In this document: positions 1 to 7,464 of the stretch, piece after piece
Numbering within the stretch: the first letter of the stretch is position 1
Layout: each line of letters starts with the position of its first letter
Assembly: GCF_009831215.1 (NCBI RefSeq)
Contig: NZ_WUTW01000001.1
Location: 1,321,423-1,385,422 of the forward strand
Length of the DNA: 64,000 bases
Direction of reading: 5' to 3'
Source of the DNA: Actinomadura rayongensis
GTDB lineage: Bacteria; Actinomycetota; Actinomycetes; Streptosporangiales; Streptosporangiaceae
The notes under the pieces: generated by a model
The model's input: the letters and a program-made list of their open reading frames with translations, nothing else
Told to the model about the DNA's origin: nothing
Databases searched by the model: none
Program-made: the position numbers and the translations under genes

Positions 1-119
1 TGGGAGCGCAGCCAGGCGGTGAGCCGGTCGGGGGCGGCCAGCTCGTCGGTGCCGGTCTCGGCGTCGAGCGTGTTGACGAAGTCGCGCAGCAGCAGTGCGG
101 CGTCATGGGCCGTCATCAT
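1..119 (-). CDS. CGNR zinc-finger family protein, N-terminal fragment
   Basis: Reading leftward from tandem ATG codons at 119 and 116, the frame stays open to the window edge and gives about 39 residues: MMTAHDAALLLRDF, then VNTLDAETGTDEL, then a leucine-rich helix. The F-V-N-T-L-D...GTDEL pattern is typical of the N-terminal ABATE-type domain of actinobacterial CGNR zinc-finger proteins, which are putative stress-related transcription regulators. The CGNR zinc finger itself would lie beyond the window, so the family call rests only on the N-terminus. It is divergent from the VOC gene that starts at 218, with about 100 bases between them. Confidence 0.6.
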   Translation of the reverse strand, partial: MMTAHDAALLLRDFVNTLDAETGTDELAAPDRLTAWLRS

Positions 120-217
120 CCCGACACTACCAGCGGAGACACCGGTCATCCGGAAACGACGGTTTCCGACACCATCGTTCTGGTTTCACCGGTGTCGTCC
201 GTGGTAGGAACGGACGC

Positions 218-565
218 ATGAAGGTGACGCACGTGGTGTTCGACTGCAATGACCTGGACGTCGTGGCCCGGTTCTGGGGCGCGCTGCTGAAGCTGGAGAC
301 GACGCAGCGCGACGACGGCTGGCTGGACCTGGAACCGCTCGGCAAGGACGGCCCGGTGCTGTCGTTCCAGCTCGTCCCGGAGGGCAAGGCGGTCAAGAAC
401 CGCGTCCATCTTGACCTCGACGTCCCCGACATCGCGGTGGCGGGGGAGCGGGCCCGCGCGCTCGGCGCGACCCCGGCGAGCGAGCCGATGGGCGAGAACC
501 CGGAGCGTCCGTTCCAGGTCTGGTACGACCCGGAGGGCAACGAGTTCTGCTTCTGCACCGAGTGA
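218..565 (+). CDS. VOC (glyoxalase-like) superfamily protein
   Basis: A 115-residue single-domain protein opening MKVTHVVFDCNDLDVVARFW and ending VWYDPEGNEFCFCTE. The repeated beta-alpha-beta halves, the CNDLD near the start and the terminal DPEGNEFC are typical of the glyoxalase-like domain common in actinobacteria. I chose the ATG at 218 because the family begins directly at the first beta strand and the longer upstream frame is low-complexity. No substrate can be assigned. Candidate metal ligands (H47 region and E113) are present, but these proteins are often of unknown function. Its stop lies only 4 bases from the stop of the convergent MocR gene, leaving no room for a separate terminator. 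Confidence 0.8.
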   Translation: MKVTHVVFDCNDLDVVARFWGALLKLETTQRDDGWLDLEPLGKDGPVLSFQLVPEGKAVKNRVHLDLDVPDIAVAGERARALGATPASEPMGENPERPFQVWYDPEGNEFCFCTE

Positions 566-569
566 GGCG

Positions 570-1955
570 TCAGGGCAGCACGCCCGCGAGCCGCCGCACC
601 CCCTCGGCGATCTCGGCCTCCGACGCCGCCGCGCCCCAGCTCAGCCGCGCGTACGGCCCGTCGGCCTCGGCCGGGAAGTAGGGGCGGCCCGCGCTGACCC
701 GCACCCCGGCGCGCGCCGCCGCCTCCGCGACCGCGCGGTCGTCGGTCCCGGCGGGCAGCGGCACCCAGGCGTGCAGCCCGCCGGACGGCCGACGCGGCGC
801 CGCCCCCAGCTCGCGCGCGACGGCCGTGAGCAGCGCGTCGCGGCGGGCCGTCAGCGCCGTGCGGACGGCCGCGAGATGCCGCGTCCAGCCCGGCGCGCCG
901 ACCAGTTCCAGCACCGCCTCCTGGAGCGGGCGCGCGGGGAAGAAGTCGGTGACGAGCTGCGCCGACCGGATCCGCTCGGCGACCGGCCCCCGCGCGATGA
1001 CCCCGGCGATCCGCACGCTCGGCGCGGTGACCTTGGTGAGCGAGGCGATGTGGACGACGCGCCCCTCGGTGTCGGCGGTGACCAGCGGCGGCGGGACGGG
1101 CTCGGCGACGAAGTGCCGCGCGTAGTCGTCCTCCACGACGAACGCCCCGGCCGCCCGCGCCACCGCGAGCACCCGCTCGCGTCGCTGTGACGGCATGACC
1201 GCGCCCGTCGGGTTGTGCAGCGTCGGCTGGCAGTAGACCGCCCGGGCGCCCGTCACGCCGAACGCCTCGGCGAGCAGGTCAGGGCGCAGGCCGTCGGTAT
1301 CGACCGGGACCGGCACCGGCTGGAGCCCGATCATCCGCGCGAGCGCCAGCACGCCCGGATACGTCGGGGACTCCACCAGCAGCGGCGACCCCGGCGGCAG
1401 CAGCGCCCGCAGCACGGTGGCCAGCGACTGCTGCCCGCCGCCGGTGACGGTCACGTCGTCGGGCGTGAGGTCGGGGCCGGTGGCGCGGGCGAACCACGTC
1501 CGCAGCCCGGCGAGCCCGGCGGGCGGCGGCGCCTCCCAGGCGTCCGGGCGCCGCGCGGCGCGGCCCATCGCGGTCGCGAGCGCGCGGGACGGCTGGAGCG
1601 AGGCGTGCAGATAGCCGCCGCTCAGCCGGATCATGCCGTCCGGGACGGGGCTGACCAGCTCGCGCACGGTGCTCGCGTCGACCGTCCGGTCGCCGAGCGC
1701 GACGGCCTGCCAGCCGAAGTCGGGCGGGTCGGCGCGCGGCCGGGGCCGCTCGGCGACGAACGCGCCGCTGCCCGGCCGCGTCACGACCAGGCCCTCGGCG
1801 GCGAGCTGCCCGATCGCCCGCGTCACCGTGACCGGGCTGACGCGGTGCCGTTCCATCAGCGCGCGGCTCGACGGCAGCCGGGCGCCCGGACGCAGCGCGC
1901 GGATCTCGACCCGCAGTGCTTCGGCCAGAGATGCCCCACTGCTATCGTTTTTCAT
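570..1955 (-). CDS. MocR-type regulator: GntR winged helix fused to aminotransferase-like domain
   Basis: A 461-residue protein. Residues about 8-75 form a GntR winged helix (LPSSRALMERHRVSPVTVTR). Residues about 110-461 form a fold-type I PLP aminotransferase domain, with TGGGQQSLATVLRALL, the CQPTLHNPTG motif and the PLP-lysine region SLTKVTAPSVRIAG. MocR proteins are PLP- or amino-compound-responsive regulators that usually act on a divergent transporter or biosynthetic gene. Here the divergent partner is an EamA exporter whose ATG overlaps this ATG by two bases. The start at 1955 places the helix-turn-helix at the usual distance from the N-terminus. I see no Shine-Dalgarno sequence upstream, which would suit a leaderless mRNA. 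Confidence 0.88.
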   Translation of the reverse strand: MKNDSSGASLAEALRVEIRALRPGARLPSSRALMERHRVSPVTVTRAIGQLAAEGLVVTRPGSGAFVAERPRPRADPPDFGWQAVALGDRTVDASTVRELVSPVPDGMIRLSGGYLHASLQPSRALATAMGRAARRPDAWEAPPPAGLAGLRTWFARATGPDLTPDDVTVTGGGQQSLATVLRALLPPGSPLLVESPTYPGVLALARMIGLQPVPVPVDTDGLRPDLLAEAFGVTGARAVYCQPTLHNPTGAVMPSQRRERVLAVARAAGAFVVEDDYARHFVAEPVPPPLVTADTEGRVVHIASLTKVTAPSVRIAGVIARGPVAERIRSAQLVTDFFPARPLQEAVLELVGAPGWTRHLAAVRTALTARRDALLTAVARELGAAPRRPSGGLHAWVPLPAGTDDRAVAEAAARAGVRVSAGRPYFPAEADGPYARLSWGAAASEAEIAEGVRRLAGVLP

Positions 1956-1971
1956 GAAGAATGATGATAGC
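1941..1971. promoter_or_regulatory. Shared divergent start/operator region of MocR and EamA genes
   Basis: Inverted arms GCTATC (1941-1946) and GATAGC (1966-1971) enclose the palindrome TTCATGAA (1951-1958), which contains both ATG start codons in opposite directions. TATCGT at 1943-1948 lies 5 bases before the EamA ATG. On the other strand, TATCAT at 1969-1964 lies 8 bases before the MocR ATG. Both fit the actinobacterial -10 pattern TAnnnT at distances expected for leaderless transcripts. The promoter assignment is inference. The palindrome is seen directly. Confidence 0.5.
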
Positions 1972-2898
1972 GCTACCGATGACGGCCGGATAGCGGTCAC
2001 CGGGACCGGACTCGCCGCGCTCGGCGTCCTCGCGTTCTCCTTCACGTTCCCGGCCAACGTCCTCGCGCTGGACGGGCTGCCGCCCGCGCTCATCGGCGTC
2101 GGCCGCTGCGCCGTCGCGGCCCTGCCCGCCGGGCTGCTGCTGCTCGCCGTCCCCGGCCCGGCGCCCCGGCGCGGCGACTGGGCGGGCCTGCTCGTCGTCG
2201 TGGGCGGCGTCCTGCTCGGCTACCCGGTCCTGACGTCGCTCGCGCTCGCGCACGGGTCGTCCAGCGCGCACGCCGCCGTCATCATCGGCCTGCTGCCCGG
2301 CGCGACCGCCGTGTGCGCGCTGGCGCGCGGCGGCGAGCGGCCGTCGCGCGCGTTCTGGCTCGCCGCGGCGGCGGGCGCGGTCTGCGTCACCGGGTTCGCG
2401 CTGGTCCGGGGCGGCGGCGGGCTCGGCGCCGCCGACCTGCTGCTGCTCGCGGCGCTGGTCGTCGGCGCCGCCGGATACGCCGAGGGCGGCCGGATCGCGC
2501 GGACGCTCGGCGGCCCGCGCGTCATCTCCTGGGCGCTCGTCCTCGCCGCGCCCGTCGCGCTCCCGGCGACGTTCGCGATGCTCGCCGACGCCGGGCCGCA
2601 CTGGACCGGACGCACCGTCGCCGGCTTCGCGTACCTGACGTTCGGCTCGTCGTTCCTCGGGTTCTTCGCCTGGTACGCGGGGATGGCCCGGACGGGCATC
2701 GCGCGCGCCGGGCAGGTCCAGCTCGTCCAGCCGCTGCTGACGCTCGCCTGGTCGGCGCTGCTGCTCGGCGAGCACGTGGACGCGCTCACGGCGGGGGTCG
2801 CGGTCGCGGTGCTGGTGTGCGTCGGGGTCACGCAGCGGGCGCGGATCCGGCGGGCGCCCGTCCCCGCCCCGGCGGAACGGCTCGACGTCGCCGCCTGA
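1954..2898 (+). CDS. EamA/DMT-family transporter
   Basis: A 314-residue protein with about ten hydrophobic segments in two homologous halves, as in drug/metabolite transporters of the EamA family. The first segment is LAALGVLAFSFTFPANVLAL and the C-terminal half ends in a helix rich in Val and Ala followed by a basic tail. These carriers usually export amino acids, nucleosides or other small metabolites. Pairing with a divergent MocR regulator suggests export of an amine or vitamin-B6-related compound under MocR control. That is inference from context. The ATG at 1954 is the only in-frame start ahead of the first membrane helix. No ribosome-binding site is visible. Confidence 0.85.
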   Translation: MKNDDSATDDGRIAVTGTGLAALGVLAFSFTFPANVLALDGLPPALIGVGRCAVAALPAGLLLLAVPGPAPRRGDWAGLLVVVGGVLLGYPVLTSLALAHGSSSAHAAVIIGLLPGATAVCALARGGERPSRAFWLAAAAGAVCVTGFALVRGGGGLGAADLLLLAALVVGAAGYAEGGRIARTLGGPRVISWALVLAAPVALPATFAMLADAGPHWTGRTVAGFAYLTFGSSFLGFFAWYAGMARTGIARAGQVQLVQPLLTLAWSALLLGEHVDALTAGVAVAVLVCVGVTQRARIRRAPVPAPAERLDVAA

Positions 2899-2914
2899 CG
2901 ATGCCGCCTGACGA

Positions 2915-2938
2915 CGGCGGGGCTCGCGGACCCCGCCG
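2915..2938 (+). terminator. Hairpin terminator after EamA gene
   Basis: A perfect 8-bp stem CGGCGGGG/CCCCGCCG with an 8-base loop lies 17 bases after the EamA stop. There is no U-tract, as is usual in high-GC actinobacteria. Confidence 0.55.
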
Positions 2939-2959
2939 CCTCCTTTCGGTTCCCGTCCC

Positions 2960-2977
2960 GGCGGCCCGGAGGCCGCC
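2960..2977 (-). terminator. Hairpin terminator after small membrane protein gene
   Basis: A perfect 7-bp stem GGCGGCC/GGCCGCC with a tetraloop sits 5 bases beyond the stop of the leftward gene ending at 2982. It pairs with the separate hairpin serving the convergent EamA gene. Confidence 0.5.
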
Positions 2978-2981
2978 CTTC

Positions 2982-3263
2982 TCAGTCGCGGACGATCTGC
3001 GCGAGGAGCGTCACGACGCCGACGGCGGTCCCGATCGGGATCGCGGTGCCGGGCCTGACGACGGAGAAGACGGCCGCGCCCACGGCAGCCAGCAGGATGA
3101 CCAGGGCGCGGGTACTGAACAGCGGCGCCGGATCGCCCGCCGGCCGTCGCATCGGACGGCGACCGCGCGACGCGCGGCCCCGGATCTCGTCCCGGCGGAC
3201 GGTCCGCCGGTGCTCGGCGCGCCGGCCCGTCCGGCGCGCCTCGGTCTGGTTCGGTCCTCGCAT
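2982..3263 (-). CDS. Small basic membrane protein, unknown function
   Basis: A 93-residue protein with a strongly Arg-rich N-terminal half (about residues 6-42, with many RR pairs), followed by two hydrophobic segments: STRALVILLAAVGAAVFSVV, then TAIPIGTAVGVVTLLAQIV. It would be a two-helix inner-membrane protein with a basic cytoplasmic tail. I do not recognise the family. The ATG at 3263 was chosen because the longer upstream frame is not hydrophobic and has no Shine-Dalgarno. It is flanked by its own terminator hairpin at 2960-2977, which supports expression. It is divergent from the glycosidase-like gene at 3431 across 167 bases. Confidence 0.6.
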   Translation of the reverse strand: MRGPNQTEARRTGRRAEHRRTVRRDEIRGRASRGRRPMRRPAGDPAPLFSTRALVILLAAVGAAVFSVVRPGTAIPIGTAVGVVTLLAQIVRD

Positions 3264-3430
3264 TGGTCTGACGACCTCCATCCCTAACGGAGATCCCGAC
3301 ATTGAACGGGTTCCGTCTGCGACCAAGTGAACACCCTGCGTGTCCGGTTCGGTGGGCGACGTCCGGAACAATGACCGTTTCTTGATCGTTCGGGTTCCCT
3401 GTCCTGGGATGCGCCTGGGATCATCGCGGG

Positions 3431-4489
3431 ATGCGGGGACGGGGGGAACGGCGCCGGCGGATCCTGCGCGGCGTCGCCTGGGCCGCCGTGTACGTGCTCG
3501 GACTGGTGCTGCTCGTCCCGTCCGGGGCGTGGATGTGGTGGCAGACTCCGCCGTCCGCGCCGGGCACCGACGTGAACGCCCTGTGGGCGCGCCACCAGTG
3601 GGTGGGGGAGCCGCACACGGACGCCGAGTACCGATCGTTCGCGGACTTACTCCGCCGCAACCGCATCACCGACGTCTACTTCCACGCCGGCCCGTTCGAG
3701 GCGGACGGAACCGTCCCCGCGAACCTTTATCGCAACGCCCCCGCACTGCTGGCCGCCCTCCACCGTTACGCCCCGACCGTCCGGGCGCAGGCGTACCTGG
3801 GCCAGATCCGGAAAGTGGACGGGCACGGAATCATCGACCTGGACGACCGCAACGTCCGCACCAACGTCCTGGCGACGGACCGAACGTTCCTCGACCTGGG
3901 ATTCGCCGGAGTCCACTACGACTTCGAGCCCATCTATCCCGACGACGCCGCGTTCCTGGCCCTCCTGGACGACACGCGCGCGCTGACGAAATCCAGGGGA
4001 AAGCTCCTGTCGGTGGCGATCGAGCAGAAAACCCTGGTGGACGCCGCCCAGCCGATCTTCAAGGCGCTGCTGCCGCGCACGGGCGGCTTCCGCTACCCGG
4101 CCCGTCCGACGGCGACGTTCCTGCGCGCGCTGGCCGCCCGCGCCGACCAGGTCGCCATCATGGCCTACGACACGCAACTCTGGACGAAATCCCTGGTCGG
4201 GCTACATTTCGCGAAACACGCGCAGTGGACCCTCGACCTGATCGGCGACCGCACGACGGTGTTCCTCGGCGTCCCGACCTACCGGTCGTCGACCGGCTGG
4301 GCGGAAGACCTCCCGACCGCGCTCCGCGGCGTGCGAAAAGGAATCGACGCCCTCGGAAGGCAGCCGAAGAAGCCGTTCGGCGTGGGCATATACGCCGACT
4401 GGACGACGTCCGAAAAAGATTGGCAAGACTACCGAAAGGAATGGCCGCCGAAAGCGCCCGCGGGCCGCGCGGCGCAGGAACAGGGCTGA
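3431..4489 (+). CDS. Membrane-anchored glycoside-hydrolase-like protein
   Basis: A 352-residue protein. A basic N-terminus and one membrane anchor (about residues 11-33, VAWAAVYVLGLVLLVPSGAW) precede an extracytoplasmic domain. That domain contains GVHYDFEPIYPDDAAF, which resembles the acidic barrel-strand motif of GH18-like glycosidases, and later VAIMAYDTQLW, which resembles the GH18 MxYD strand. The fold is therefore probably a TIM-barrel glycosidase or a non-catalytic relative. The Glu of YDFEP would be the candidate acid. Lysines are unusually frequent near the C-terminus. Substrate is unknown. A peptidoglycan or extracellular glycan target is a guess from the membrane anchor. It stands alone, 195 bases before dapA. 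Confidence 0.6.
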   Translation: MRGRGERRRRILRGVAWAAVYVLGLVLLVPSGAWMWWQTPPSAPGTDVNALWARHQWVGEPHTDAEYRSFADLLRRNRITDVYFHAGPFEADGTVPANLYRNAPALLAALHRYAPTVRAQAYLGQIRKVDGHGIIDLDDRNVRTNVLATDRTFLDLGFAGVHYDFEPIYPDDAAFLALLDDTRALTKSRGKLLSVAIEQKTLVDAAQPIFKALLPRTGGFRYPARPTATFLRALAARADQVAIMAYDTQLWTKSLVGLHFAKHAQWTLDLIGDRTTVFLGVPTYRSSTGWAEDLPTALRGVRKGIDALGRQPKKPFGVGIYADWTTSEKDWQDYRKEWPPKAPAGRAAQEQG

Positions 4490-4576
4490 GCCGGGGCGCC
4501 GGCGCGGGCTTGCCCGGGCCATCCCGTCGGGATGACCGGTAACGAAGGCTTTACCACGACCGATGGCTGAGGAGAG

Positions 4577-4612
4577 GGTCGCCGTCGTGTCCCCCCGAGC
4601 ATGGCGGCGACC
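4577..4612 (+). terminator. Possible hairpin between the glycosidase-like gene and dapA
   Basis: A perfect 8-bp stem GGTCGCCG/CGGCGACC with a 20-base loop lies about 90 bases after the upstream stop. It could be a terminator or a structured dapA leader. I cannot distinguish these. Confidence 0.3.
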
Positions 4613-4684
4613 TTCCCATGTTCTGGTCCGCTCCGCACGGGCTGAGGGTCCCCGGCATGCGTCCGGACCGGTACCGTTCGGTGC

Positions 4685-5623
4685 ATGGCACCGAGCACAA
4701 CCGCGGACGCCCCGTTCGGGCGGATGCTGACCGCGATGGTCACCCCGTTCCTGCCGGACGGCGGGGTCGACTACGACGGGGCGGCGCGGCTCGCGACCCA
4801 CCTGGTCGAGGAGCAGCGCCACGACGGCCTCGTCGTGAACGGCACGACGGGCGAGTCGCCGACGACGAGCGACACCGAGAAGGAGCGGCTGCTGCGCGCG
4901 GTCGTGGAGGCCGTCGGGGACCGCGCGGTGATCGTGGCGGGCGCCGGGACGAACCACACCGAGCACAGCCTCCAGCTCGCCCGGCAGGCCGAGGCCGCCG
5001 GAGCGCACGGGCTGCTCGTCGTGACGCCGTACTACAACAAGCCCCCGCAGGAGGGCCTGGTCCGGCACTTCACGGCCGTCGCCGACGCGACCGGCCTGCC
5101 GAACATGCTCTACGACATCCCCGGCCGCGCGGGCGTCCCGATCCAGGGCGACACGCTGCGCCGCCTGGCCGAGCACCCGCGGATCGTCGCGGTGAAGGAC
5201 GCCAAGGCCGACCTGTTCGAGTCGTCGCAGGTGATGGCGGGCACCGATCTCGCCTTCTACTCCGGCGACGACCTGCTCAACCTGGCGTGGCTGTCGGTGG
5301 GGGCGGCCGGATTCGTCAGCGTCGTCGGACATGTCGTCGGGGCCGACCTGCATGAGATGATCGACGCCTATCGCGCCGGAGACGTGGCGCGGGCGCTGGC
5401 GATCCACCGGCGCCTGCTGCCGGTCGTCGGCGCCATCATGACCCGTACGCAGGGCGCCATCGCCGTCAAGGCAGCGCTGAACCTGCTGGGCCTGCCGGGC
5501 GGCGGCGCCGTGCGCGCGCCGCTCGTGGAGGCCCCGCCGGAGTTCGCGGCGCGCCTGCGTGAAGACCTGATGATGGGGGGAGTCAAAGTGCCCGAGTCGA
5601 GCATTCCGGAGGTCGACAGGTGA
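4685..5623 (+). CDS. dapA: 4-hydroxy-tetrahydrodipicolinate synthase
   Basis: A 312-residue TIM-barrel aldolase that condenses pyruvate with aspartate semialdehyde, the first committed step of the diaminopimelate/lysine pathway in the cytoplasm. The pyruvate-binding motif NGTTGES, TPYYNKPP (Tyr116, Tyr117), the catalytic LYDIPGR Tyr143 and the Schiff-base Lys171 in VAVKDAKAD are all present. Length is normal for the family. rnj starts 70 bases downstream, a conserved actinobacterial neighbour pair. The other DAP-pathway gene in this window, dapF, lies at 49469, so the pathway is dispersed. The ATG at 4685 gives the expected short N-terminus. Confidence 0.96.
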   Translation: MAPSTTADAPFGRMLTAMVTPFLPDGGVDYDGAARLATHLVEEQRHDGLVVNGTTGESPTTSDTEKERLLRAVVEAVGDRAVIVAGAGTNHTEHSLQLARQAEAAGAHGLLVVTPYYNKPPQEGLVRHFTAVADATGLPNMLYDIPGRAGVPIQGDTLRRLAEHPRIVAVKDAKADLFESSQVMAGTDLAFYSGDDLLNLAWLSVGAAGFVSVVGHVVGADLHEMIDAYRAGDVARALAIHRRLLPVVGAIMTRTQGAIAVKAALNLLGLPGGGAVRAPLVEAPPEFAARLREDLMMGGVKVPESSIPEVDR

Positions 5624-5693
5624 CCGCCGCGCGGCGGGCGCCGCGTCGGTACGGGGACGGGACCGTTCCCGCCGTCCCCGCGGGGGGACGCGC

Positions 5694-7382
5694 GTGAGCC
5701 ACCCGCACCCCGAACTGCCCGATCCGCCACCGCTGCCGCCGGAGGGACTGCGCATCGTCGCGCTCGGCGGCCTCGGCGAGATCGGCCGCAACATGACGGT
5801 CTTCGAGTTCGGCGGCCGGCTGCTGATCGTCGACTGCGGGGTCCTGTTCCCCGAGACCGAGCAGCCGGGCATCGACCTGATCCTGCCGGACTTCGAGTAC
5901 ATCCGGGACCGCCTGGACGACATCGAGGCCGTCATCCTGACGCACGGCCACGAGGACCACATCGGCGCCGTCCCGTACCTGCTGCGGGAGCGGCGCGACA
6001 TCCGGCTGGTCGGGTCGAAGCTGACCCTGGCGCTGCTGGAGGCCAAGCTCACCGAGCACCGGATCAAGCCGGTCACCGAGGTGGTCGTGGAGGGCGAGAC
6101 CCGGGACTTCGGGCCGTTCTCCTGCGAGTTCCTGTCGGTGAACCACTCGATCCCCGACGCGCTGGCGGTCGCGATCCGCACGCCCGCCGGGCTGGTGCTC
6201 GCGACCGGCGACTTCAAGATGGACCAGCTGCCGCTGGACGGCCGGCTCACCGACCTCGGCGGGTTCGCGCGGCTCGGCGCCGAGGGCATCGACCTGCTCA
6301 TGTCGGACTCCACGAACGCGGAGGTGCCGGGGTTCGTCACGAGCGAGCGCAACATCGGCCCGGTCGTGGACGAGGTGTTCCGCACCGCGAAGGAGCGGCT
6401 GATCGTCGCGTGCTTCGCGTCGCACATCCACCGCGTGCAGCAGGTCCTGGACGCGGCCGTCGCCAACGGGCGGCGCGTCTGCTTCGTCGGCCGCTCGATG
6501 GTCCGCAACATGGGCGTCGCCCGCGAACTCGGGTACCTGTCGGTGCCGGACGAGATCATGGTCGACGTCAAGGACCTGGAGAACGTCCCGCCGGACCGGC
6601 TCGTACTGGTCTGCACCGGGTCGCAGGGCGAGCCGATGTCGGCGCTGTCGCGGATGGCCAACCGCGACCACCAGCAGATCCGCATCACCGACCGCGACAC
6701 CGTCATGCTGGCGTCGTCGCTGATCCCGGGCAACGAGAACGCGGTGAACCGCGTGATCAACGGGCTGACGCGGTGGGGGGCGCGGATCGTCCACAAGGGC
6801 AACGCGCTGGTCCACGTGTCGGGGCACGCGTCGGCGGGCGAACTGCTGTACGTGCTCAACATGACCAAGCCCGGCAACTTCATGCCGATCCACGGCGAGT
6901 GGCGGCACCTGCGGGCGCACGCCAAGCTCGCGGCGGCGACCGGCGTCCCGGACGAGAACATCGTCATCGCCGAGGACGGCGTCGTCGTGGACCTGGTGGA
7001 CGGGCAGGCGAGCATCGTCGGCGCCGTCCCGGCCGGGTACGTGTACGTGGACGGCCTGTCGGTCGGCGAGGTCACCGAGACGTCCCTGAAGGACCGCCGG
7101 ATCCTCGGCGAGGAGGGGTTCATCTCGATCGTCGTCGGGATCGACACCTCCAGCGGCAAGGTCGTGGCCGGGCCGGAGATCCACGCGCGCGGCGCGGGGA
7201 TCGGCAACGCGGACTTCGACGAGGTCATCGACCGGATCGAGGCCGCGCTGGCGGACGCCGGCGGCAAGGGCGTCAACGACCCGCACCAGGTCAGCCAGAT
7301 CATCCGCCGCACGGCGGGCAAGTGGGTGAGCGAGAACTACCGGCGCCGCCCGATGATCATCCCCGCGGTGGTCGAGGTCTGA
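5694..7382 (+). CDS. rnj: Ribonuclease J
   Basis: A 562-residue metallo-beta-lactamase/beta-CASP ribonuclease with 5'-3' exonuclease and endonuclease activity on RNA, acting in mRNA decay and rRNA maturation. The zinc motif HGHEDH is at residues 84-89. [22 protein letters not shown] and the beta-CASP motif [11 protein letters not shown] follow, as does [11 protein letters not shown]. The C-terminal domain is typical. The GTG start at 5694 has a G-rich Shine-Dalgarno run just upstream and gives the usual proline-rich N-terminus before [15 protein letters not shown]. It is followed immediately by a strong terminator hairpin, so the dapA-rnj unit probably ends here. Confidence 0.95.
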   Translation: MSHPHPELPDPPPLPPEGLRIVALGGLGEIGRNMTVFEFGGRLLIVDCGVLFPETEQPGIDLILPDFEYIRDRLDDIEAVILTHGHEDHIGAVPYLLRERRDIRLVGSKLTLALLEAKLTEHRIKPVTEVVVEGETRDFGPFSCEFLSVNHSIPDALAVAIRTPAGLVLATGDFKMDQLPLDGRLTDLGGFARLGAEGIDLLMSDSTNAEVPGFVTSERNIGPVVDEVFRTAKERLIVACFASHIHRVQQVLDAAVANGRRVCFVGRSMVRNMGVARELGYLSVPDEIMVDVKDLENVPPDRLVLVCTGSQGEPMSALSRMANRDHQQIRITDRDTVMLASSLIPGNENAVNRVINGLTRWGARIVHKGNALVHVSGHASAGELLYVLNMTKPGNFMPIHGEWRHLRAHAKLAAATGVPDENIVIAEDGVVVDLVDGQASIVGAVPAGYVYVDGLSVGEVTETSLKDRRILGEEGFISIVVGIDTSSGKVVAGPEIHARGAGIGNADFDEVIDRIEAALADAGGKGVNDPHQVSQIIRRTAGKWVSENYRRRPMIIPAVVEV

Positions 7383-7385
7383 GCC

Positions 7386-7420
7386 GCGCGCCCCGGGCGT
7401 ACGACACGCCCGGGGCGCGC
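7386..7420 (+). terminator. Terminator of dapA-rnj
   Basis: A perfect 15-bp stem, GCGCGCCCCGGGCGT (7386-7400) pairing with 7406-7420, with a 5-base loop. It begins 3 bases after the rnj stop codon. Confidence 0.8.
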
Positions 7421-7464
7421 GTCCTGCCGCCGAACCGGCGTGTCTCTTGGTTAGGCTCGGCAGC

